This document shows positions 5,051 through 10,569 of a DNA stretch of 10,569 bases, piece by piece (within the stretch, counting starts at the first letter, position 1; the number at the start of each line of letters is the position of its first letter). This stretch comes from Candidatus Cloacimonadota bacterium (GTDB lineage: Bacteria; Hydrothermota; E44-bin80), in assembly GCA_004375785.1 (NCBI GenBank), contig SOKM01000272.1:1-10569 (forward strand), in the 5' to 3' direction. The notes under the pieces were generated by a model. The model saw only the letters and a program-made list of their open reading frames with translations, made no database searches and had not been told where the DNA came from. The translations under genes and the position numbers were made by a program.

Positions 5051-8000
5051 ATCTTTTTTCAGACGTGGAATCTCAAATTTTACCCTGAAAGGTTTCGTCT
5101 TCTTTATTCTTTCCCATAACCTTACTGGAACTTGAGAGAAAGCATTCACTACATCCGGGTCGAACTGTCTTCCAGAAAATTTTGTGATCTCTTTTGACGC
5201 CTCTTCAAATGAGATTGCCCTTCTATAGGGCCTTTTAGACGTCATTGAATCAAGGGCATCGGCGACACTGAATATCCTCGCATACAAAGGAATTTCGTCA
5301 TCTCTCTTACCATAAGGGTAACCGTTTCCATTCCACCATTCATGATGATAGAGAACAACTTCACTTGCATCCTTGAGGAAATTAATACCTTTCACTATTT
5401 CGTAGCCTATCATAGGGTGTTTCCTTATTTCCTCCCATTCGTTTTTTGTAAGTTTGGATGGCTTCAAGAGAATCTCATCGGAGACGCCTATCTTTCCTAT
5501 ATCGTGAAGCATACCCCCCCAGAATATAAATTTCATTTTATGTTCCGGTATATTCATTCTTTTTGCAAGTTCCACTGCATATACAGCAACACGGATTGAG
5601 TGATACTGGGTTTCCCTTTCCCTGAAATCGAGTGCAGAAACAAGAGACCTCAAAGTCTCATCATAACTCTTCTCAAGTTTCTTCAAAACAACAGCCATTT
5701 CTGTAAAGAGTCTTGCATTCTCTATGACAACGCCCAACTGATTCGCAAAGGTAGTAAAAAGACTCTGGGTCGACTCATCAAAAAGGTTAGGCTTGCGTGA
5801 TTGTAAAGAAAGAACACCTATGGCTTTATCCTTGAACCTTATTGGAATACCGAGATAGGATTTCATCTTTAAGCCATCAAGGATAGGTTCTACCGGATAT
5901 TTTTCAATATCTGTCTTAAAATCCTTTATAAGGATAGGGGCATTATTTCTCAATATCCACCCTGTGTACCCAGCCATATCACTCAATCTGATGGTTTCTT
6001 GTGGTCCTTTTATTCCCTCCTCGTAATCTATCTCAAACCTGACGGTATCATTCTTTTTGTTATAGAGTGCTACATAGAAGGTTCTCGCTCCTGTCATTGA
6101 ACTCGTTCTCTTATACATCTTTTCAAGAAGTTCATCAAGGTTTCTTGAAACAGAGAGGTCAACACCTATCTCATATACAGTCGATAATTCTGATATACGG
6201 TGACTTAAATCAGAATAGAGTTTTGCATTATTTAAAGAGGATGCAATATGTTCTGAAATGGTCTCCATTGCTACAATGTCCCATTCACTGAATGCATCCT
6301 GCGTCTTCGATTGGAGGGATAATACACCAAAGAGTTTATTCCCGAAAATGAGTGGTATATCCATCTCAGAAAGTGGTTTCTCCTCTTCGGGTAATTGCCA
6401 GACAAAATTTTTGTTTTTTCTTGTATTATTTTCAAGAACGCTTTTACGGCTCCTCACACAAAGACCAAGTAACCCCCTTTCAATACTCTGATGAAATACG
6501 TTTACCTCATAAGAATATCCTGCATAGCCTTTAAGTACAACATTTTTCCTCTCTTCATCAAGCAGGAAAAGATGTGTATGGTCATAATAGAAATGACCCT
6601 GGATTACCTCACATAATCTCTGGGATAAAGTGTCTATTTCCTGCGCCTTCCCCATCTCTTTAATTACCCTATTTATAAGTTCAAGTTGTGCAGTCCTCTC
6701 TTTGGATTCTTGATAAAGCCGAGCATTCTCAATGGCAATCGCCAACACATTCGCAATGGCGGTAAGAATCTCTAAATCATCTTCTGTGAAAGCATTGATT
6801 TTCTTACTTTCAATATCCAATACCCCTATTATCTGTCCCTTTACCGATAAGGGAACTGCAACCTCAGACCTTATCCTTTTAAGATTTCCAATGTAATTCT
6901 TTCTTTTTCTGATATCAGAGACTATATCCGATTTTCCCGTCTTTGCGACCCTTCCTGTAATTCCTTTTCCTATCTTTATCCTTATATCTTTCCAGAGATG
7001 CTTCTTACGTCCGACACTATCGGCAATTACAAGCTCCCTTCGCTTCTGCTCAATGAGGAAAATGGAAGCGAAGAAACAGGGAACTATCGAGGGGAGTTCA
7101 CTCAGTACTTTCTTATAGAGAAGTGATATATCAAGGATTGAAACAAGAGACTGGCTCAGCTCAACCAGTGCTTTTATCCTCTTGTTGGAGATGTCCATTC
7201 TTTCAAAAAGCATTGCATTTTCAATCATAACCCCTATCTGTCTTCCAACATTATTAAAGTAATCAATCTCCTCCTTTGTAAACCTTTTCTTTTCACTTGA
7301 GGCAAGTGTTAATACACCAACCACTTTATCTTCAGCCATGAGTGGCACAGAGATAAGAGAATGGTAACCCGTCATCCGGACAACCTCTTTTGATGCCTTT
7401 GGGTCAATTGTGGAATCCTCAACGATAATAAGTTTTTGGGTCTTTGCAACTTTACCAACTAAATACTGACCGATCTCGATTTTGGCAAACTTATCCGCGA
7501 AATTTTTTGGGATATTTACTTGGCTCATCAACACTAATTTCCCATCTTCAATAAGATGAATCGACCCACCTTGCATTTTCATTGCTTTTGTTGATCTTGC
7601 AAGGCTCTGCTTCATTACATTCTTTATATTTAGAGGATGGAGAGCGGCTGAGGTTATATCACTGTAAGCAGATAGAATATCAATTTTTCTCTCAAGCTTT
7701 TCTCTGAGTTTTGTCTGCTCTATTGCAATAGCTGCAAGATTCGCAAAACATTCTGCAAGTATTCTCTCTTCGGGACTGAACTTTTTTGTTCTCCCGACAA
7801 CATCTAAAAAGAGAAATCCCAGAACCTTTCTTTTAAGACCTATAAGAGGTAGGATAAGCGATGAGCGAATATCGTACTTCCTAACAAACTCTTCAGGAAT
7901 TTTTCCCTCTTTTTTGACGTCAATAATCATAACAGGTTTCTTTGTCTTGTAAGCCTCAAGTGCGGTTTTACTGAAGGATAGTGGAACCCTTATCTTTTTA

Positions 8001-8209
8001 ACTACACTTTCATTTTTACCATAACCTGTTTCTCCAATAAGCATAATATCTTTATCATCAAGGCTGTAGATTGAAGCAGTATCAACGTCAAGGAGAGAAG
8101 TAGCCTCTTTTGTTATTCTTCTGAAAAGTTCTTCGCGGTTCTTTGCCTTGAAGAGGTATTTCTCAATATTTGCAAATTTCCTGAAAACCTTTATATCTAT
8201 CTTTCCCAT
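5048..8209 (-). CDS. Five-GAF HD-GYP protein, probable cyclic-di-GMP phosphodiesterase
   Basis: This 1053-residue soluble protein joins five GAF sensor domains (about 26-166, 182-334, 346-497, 509-663, 677-834) to a C-terminal HD-GYP domain (about 853-1045). Each GAF ends with the usual pattern, for example VVGVLTLAS...IGVMIENAMLFE and IGVLSLQS...LGVVIENARLF, and a short helical linker follows. The HD-GYP domain keeps its metal and signature residues: H870 in YHSIRVAVYA, HDIGKIGVSD with H902/D903, HP near 931, HHEWWNGNGYP near 955-965, and ADALDSMTSKRPYR near 981-994. The family hydrolyses cyclic-di-GMP, so this enzyme should be active, with GAF ligands controlling it. No membrane segment, GGDEF, PAS, receiver or kinase domain is seen. 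The ATG at 8209 has a weak AGG eight bases upstream and follows the previous stop by 21 bases. It is probably cotranscribed with both neighbours. The ligands are unknown. Confidence 0.93.
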   Translation of the reverse strand: MGKIDIKVFRKFANIEKYLFKAKNREELFRRITKEATSLLDVDTASIYSLDDKDIMLIGETGYGKNESVVKKIRVPLSFSKTALEAYKTKKPVMIIDVKKEGKIPEEFVRKYDIRSSLILPLIGLKRKVLGFLFLDVVGRTKKFSPEERILAECFANLAAIAIEQTKLREKLERKIDILSAYSDITSAALHPLNIKNVMKQSLARSTKAMKMQGGSIHLIEDGKLVLMSQVNIPKNFADKFAKIEIGQYLVGKVAKTQKLIIVEDSTIDPKASKEVVRMTGYHSLISVPLMAEDKVVGVLTLASSEKKRFTKEEIDYFNNVGRQIGVMIENAMLFERMDISNKRIKALVELSQSLVSILDISLLYKKVLSELPSIVPCFFASIFLIEQKRRELVIADSVGRKKHLWKDIRIKIGKGITGRVAKTGKSDIVSDIRKRKNYIGNLKRIRSEVAVPLSVKGQIIGVLDIESKKINAFTEDDLEILTAIANVLAIAIENARLYQESKERTAQLELINRVIKEMGKAQEIDTLSQRLCEVIQGHFYYDHTHLFLLDEERKNVVLKGYAGYSYEVNVFHQSIERGLLGLCVRSRKSVLENNTRKNKNFVWQLPEEEKPLSEMDIPLIFGNKLFGVLSLQSKTQDAFSEWDIVAMETISEHIASSLNNAKLYSDLSHRISELSTVYEIGVDLSVSRNLDELLEKMYKRTSSMTGARTFYVALYNKKNDTVRFEIDYEEGIKGPQETIRLSDMAGYTGWILRNNAPILIKDFKTDIEKYPVEPILDGLKMKSYLGIPIRFKDKAIGVLSLQSRKPNLFDESTQSLFTTFANQLGVVIENARLFTEMAVVLKKLEKSYDETLRSLVSALDFRERETQYHSIRVAVYAVELAKRMNIPEHKMKFIFWGGMLHDIGKIGVSDEILLKPSKLTKNEWEEIRKHPMIGYEIVKGINFLKDASEVVLYHHEWWNGNGYPYGKRDDEIPLYARIFSVADALDSMTSKRPYRRAISFEEASKEITKFSGRQFDPDVVNAFSQVPVRLWERIKKTKPFRVKFEIPRLKKD

Positions 8210-8230
8210 CTCTCTTACCTATATTGAACT
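8210..8230 (-). promoter_or_regulatory. 21-base operon junction with weak ribosome site
   Basis: Between the TAG of the transglutaminase-like gene (8231-8233) and the ATG at 8209 the minus strand contains AGGTAAGAGAG. AGG, eight bases before the ATG, is a weak Shine-Dalgarno. There is no room for a separate promoter or terminator, so the genes read as one transcript. Confidence 0.55.
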
Positions 8231-10569
8231 CTATAAATCCTCAAGTAACTTCGAAAGGTGTAAAAAGAGTCCTTCTACCCAGAAAATACATTCTCCATCT
8301 TTTAGATAAAGAATAGAAGGAAAATCCTTTATCCGCCACTTCTTTTTATAAATATCCCCTGAAACAGTATAAAGGTTTCCTTTATAGATTCCCATCTCTT
8401 TTAGGAAACCTTCTGCACTCTCTTTCTTCTCACTAGTTGCAAAAAGATACACCTTTCCACTGTAACTGTTTATTGCATCCCTTGCGTTCATTAATGTTGA
8501 CCTGGATGCTTCAGATTCTATATCAAAAACAACTATTAAAACTTTACCCTTTTCAAGTTCTTTTTTCTCCATTCCTAACTCTTCAACCTCAAATCCCTTA
8601 TACTTCCTCACGAGCAAATCTCCCGGCTTAACCTCTTCTGGAACACCTATCTCTACAACAACTCTCTCTGTATCCGGTTCTGGTATAACCCTCTTAATTC
8701 TCACATATGTGTCTCCATACACATTTCTCCATCCTGTGATATTATATGAAAGTTCTTCATCAAGGGTCACAATGAGCTTTCCACCCGATGTATCAACAGG
8801 CGGGTCAAGTCTTTTGGGATACTCCTCAAATCTTGTTATACTGTAATCATAGTAGTAACGCTGTTTCTCAGTAATATCCTTTCCGTTCTCCTCAAACCTA
8901 AAGTCAATCCAGGCTTTTTTAACTTCTTCTTTTTTCTTTTCAAAACTTTTCTCTCTCCATTCTTGAGCCCAGTATTCGAAAGCATCATAACTCCATTTTA
9001 CCCTCGCGGGAATTCCTATGCTTCTCAAGATGCCAGCAATAAAGATATATCTTTCACTTTCGATCCCTCTTCTTGTTTTATAAACATCCTCTGGATTCTT
9101 CTGTGGTCCAAAAAAACCCCTTTCTTCCACCTTCTCCACATTCGCATCTATCCATGAGAAAATAGTGTCAACTGTCTCGAGAACTCTTTTTTTCCTAAAA
9201 TTGATAAATTCAGATTGAATCCTCTGCCTCCATTTTCCCATCTGCTCAAATAGGATTCTATCGGATATGAGATAATCTTTTAGAATAGAGTCTGGAAAAC
9301 TCCTGTATGCTAACTCTTCTGATTTTAGAACTGATATAAGTTCATCTGCGAGTCCTGTAGTGTCAAGACTCACAACATCCTTTGGGTGAAGCGAGTTAAA
9401 ATAATCAATAAAAACATCTTTAAGAGTGTCGTTAAGCCCCTTGTAGAATGCAAGCAGAGATTTTGCCCCCCCTTTTGCATTATAGAAAATCTTTACGAGT
9501 TTTTCATCTCTTTCAGAGAGAACAGAAGCAAGAGAGCTGTCAACAATGTTTATTTTGCTAAAATGAAGACTCTGCAGGAGTTTAAGGGAGTCTCTATTGG
9601 GTCTATATTCTGGCTCCTTCTTTTCTATATCTATCCTTCTTGTATAGAGCCAGAAAGATGTATCAGGAATTTCCTTTTTTCTAATCTCTATTACAAGGGT
9701 ATCTCTTTCTTTAGAAGATGGTCTCCATAATTTATACCCCAGGAGAGAGTCTTTAGATGCATAAACAAAGAGATCTGTTTGTCCAACGATAAATGTTACA
9801 AAACCACTTTTATCTGACTTTTTTAATCCAACGGGTGGAAGAGAGGAGTAGTTGTATACACATATTGAAACAGAGACACTTTCAACAGGAACATCATTTT
9901 CTTTTACCCTTATGGAAAGTTCTGTAATATCTGCATAGTTCGGGGTAGTGTTTATAACAGTAAATCCCTCTTTCTGTTTGTAGATTATTTCTTCTCCTTG
10001 CTCCATCTCACCGTATACAACCCCTTTTACAATTGCAGCCCTTTTTGCAGGAATAAAAAACCAGGCATTCTCTAAATCAGTTGGCTCTCCGCCTCCTATA
10101 TAATGCCATTCTCCATTAACCCATACCTCAACCCAGGCATGGTTGCTGTTTGTAAATGGCCACCAGGGCGAATAGACCTTTCTTGCAGGAATAGAAACAG
10201 TTCTCAAAGCCTTTATACATAAGATAGCCATTTCTTCACACCTTCCAAATCCCCTTCTTATCGTTACGGTTGCGTTCTGGTCCCATCTTGCAGTCGGCTC
10301 ATACTTCATTTTTGTAAATACCCATTCGTTTATACGGAGAACAGCCCCCCTCATATCCTCTACATCCTCTATCAAATCATAGAGGGTATCGGCATATAAG
10401 GCGGTGAAGTTCTCCAAGGGTTCCTGGCTTACTCTGTGGGGAAGTATGTAGTACTGAAAAAGAAAATCATTTATCTCTTTCTCCCAGGGAACCCTCTCAC
10501 GGTTTTTATTTAATGCATTAAAGTAGGAAATAAACTCATCAGATTTTAGATTGGCAAGGTGACTGTCTG
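8231..10569 (-). CDS. Transglutaminase-like multidomain protein, 5' end cut by window
   Basis: The frame is open without a stop to the right edge, so the N-terminus and any signal peptide are missing; 778 residues are visible (numbered from the edge). It is not a gene beginning at TTG 10417: the frame upstream reads FLFQYYILPHRVSQEPLENF, typical of this protein type just before the core. The transglutaminase-like core has GRCEEMA (Cys about 110), NHAWVEVW (His about 143) and GGGEPTD, where Glu about 161 sits in the usual Asp-Pro position. A beta domain resembling carboxypeptidase-regulatory/Ig folds follows at about 212-297. A second transglutaminase-like segment at about 475-530 has RRGIESERYIFIAGILRS then IGIPARV, with Ser/Glu where the Cys would be, so it is probably inactive. 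The last 105 or so residues resemble a thioredoxin fold (KVLIVVFDIESEASR, FPSILYLKDGECIF) without CxxC. The substrate is unknown; crosslinking, protease or amidase roles are all possible for the superfamily. Confidence 0.87.
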   Translation of the reverse strand, partial: DSHLANLKSDEFISYFNALNKNRERVPWEKEINDFLFQYYILPHRVSQEPLENFTALYADTLYDLIEDVEDMRGAVLRINEWVFTKMKYEPTARWDQNATVTIRRGFGRCEEMAILCIKALRTVSIPARKVYSPWWPFTNSNHAWVEVWVNGEWHYIGGGEPTDLENAWFFIPAKRAAIVKGVVYGEMEQGEEIIYKQKEGFTVINTTPNYADITELSIRVKENDVPVESVSVSICVYNYSSLPPVGLKKSDKSGFVTFIVGQTDLFVYASKDSLLGYKLWRPSSKERDTLVIEIRKKEIPDTSFWLYTRRIDIEKKEPEYRPNRDSLKLLQSLHFSKINIVDSSLASVLSERDEKLVKIFYNAKGGAKSLLAFYKGLNDTLKDVFIDYFNSLHPKDVVSLDTTGLADELISVLKSEELAYRSFPDSILKDYLISDRILFEQMGKWRQRIQSEFINFRKKRVLETVDTIFSWIDANVEKVEERGFFGPQKNPEDVYKTRRGIESERYIFIAGILRSIGIPARVKWSYDAFEYWAQEWREKSFEKKKEEVKKAWIDFRFEENGKDITEKQRYYYDYSITRFEEYPKRLDPPVDTSGGKLIVTLDEELSYNITGWRNVYGDTYVRIKRVIPEPDTERVVVEIGVPEEVKPGDLLVRKYKGFEVEELGMEKKELEKGKVLIVVFDIESEASRSTLMNARDAINSYSGKVYLFATSEKKESAEGFLKEMGIYKGNLYTVSGDIYKKKWRIKDFPSILYLKDGECIFWVEGLFLHLSKLLEDL

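Noticed and set aside
10415..10417. TTG as the start of the transglutaminase-like protein
   Set aside because: The frame stays open to the window edge and the upstream residues (ILPHRVSQEP) continue a recognisable family segment, so the true start lies outside.
5048..10569. A defence system built from the transglutaminase-like and HD-GYP genes
   Set aside because: HD-GYP with GAF domains is ordinary signalling, and no nuclease, NTPase, toxin or cyclic-nucleotide synthase is present in the window.

Overview
This AT-rich window carries an almost entirely minus-strand gene set. It looks like a piece of an uncultured bacterial chromosome. The three long proteins (a transglutaminase-like protein, a five-GAF HD-GYP protein and a DUF4175-like membrane coiled-coil protein) and the density of small palindromic intergenic repeats resemble what is recalled from FCB-type and WOR-3-like candidate phyla. 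That placement is an impression from protein style, not a measured result.

Layout, left to right: (i) 1-757, the first 252 codons of a phosphate butyryl/acetyltransferase gene running off the left edge, with a near-consensus promoter and a strong Shine-Dalgarno sequence; (ii) 832-978, a short open stretch on the same strand that may be the tail of a decayed gene; (iii) 1067-1139, tRNA-Phe(GAA) with its own promoter; (iv) 1179-1745, a gene-free stretch filled with small inverted repeats: an 82-bp repeat-bounded element, a bulged hairpin, a three-way-junction palindrome, a short hairpin with a T-run, a cluster of four variant hairpins, and a purine-rich tract ending in a potential G-quadruplex; (v) 1746-10569, three tightly packed minus-strand genes that look like one operon.

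Transcription of the operon enters from the right edge. First comes a transglutaminase-like multidomain protein (at least 778 residues, its N-terminus outside the window). After 21 bases follows a soluble 1053-residue protein with five GAF domains and an intact-looking HD-GYP cyclic-di-GMP phosphodiesterase domain. After 11 bases follows a 1096-residue protein with three membrane segments, an extracytoplasmic beta-rich part and a very long coiled-coil. An envelope-associated function under small-molecule or nucleotide control is a reasonable inference, but the proteins' partnership is suggested only by gene order.

The most unusual items are the hairpin cluster at 1571-1683, whose stems differ in sequence but stay paired and three of whose copies are exactly 20 bp apart, the branched palindrome at 1422-1481, the G-quadruplex motif over the stop codon at 1746, and the transglutaminase-like protein, which has one plausible catalytic domain, one apparently inactivated copy and a thioredoxin-like tail without a CxxC. 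No CRISPR array, transposase gene, phage gene or recognisable defence system was seen.
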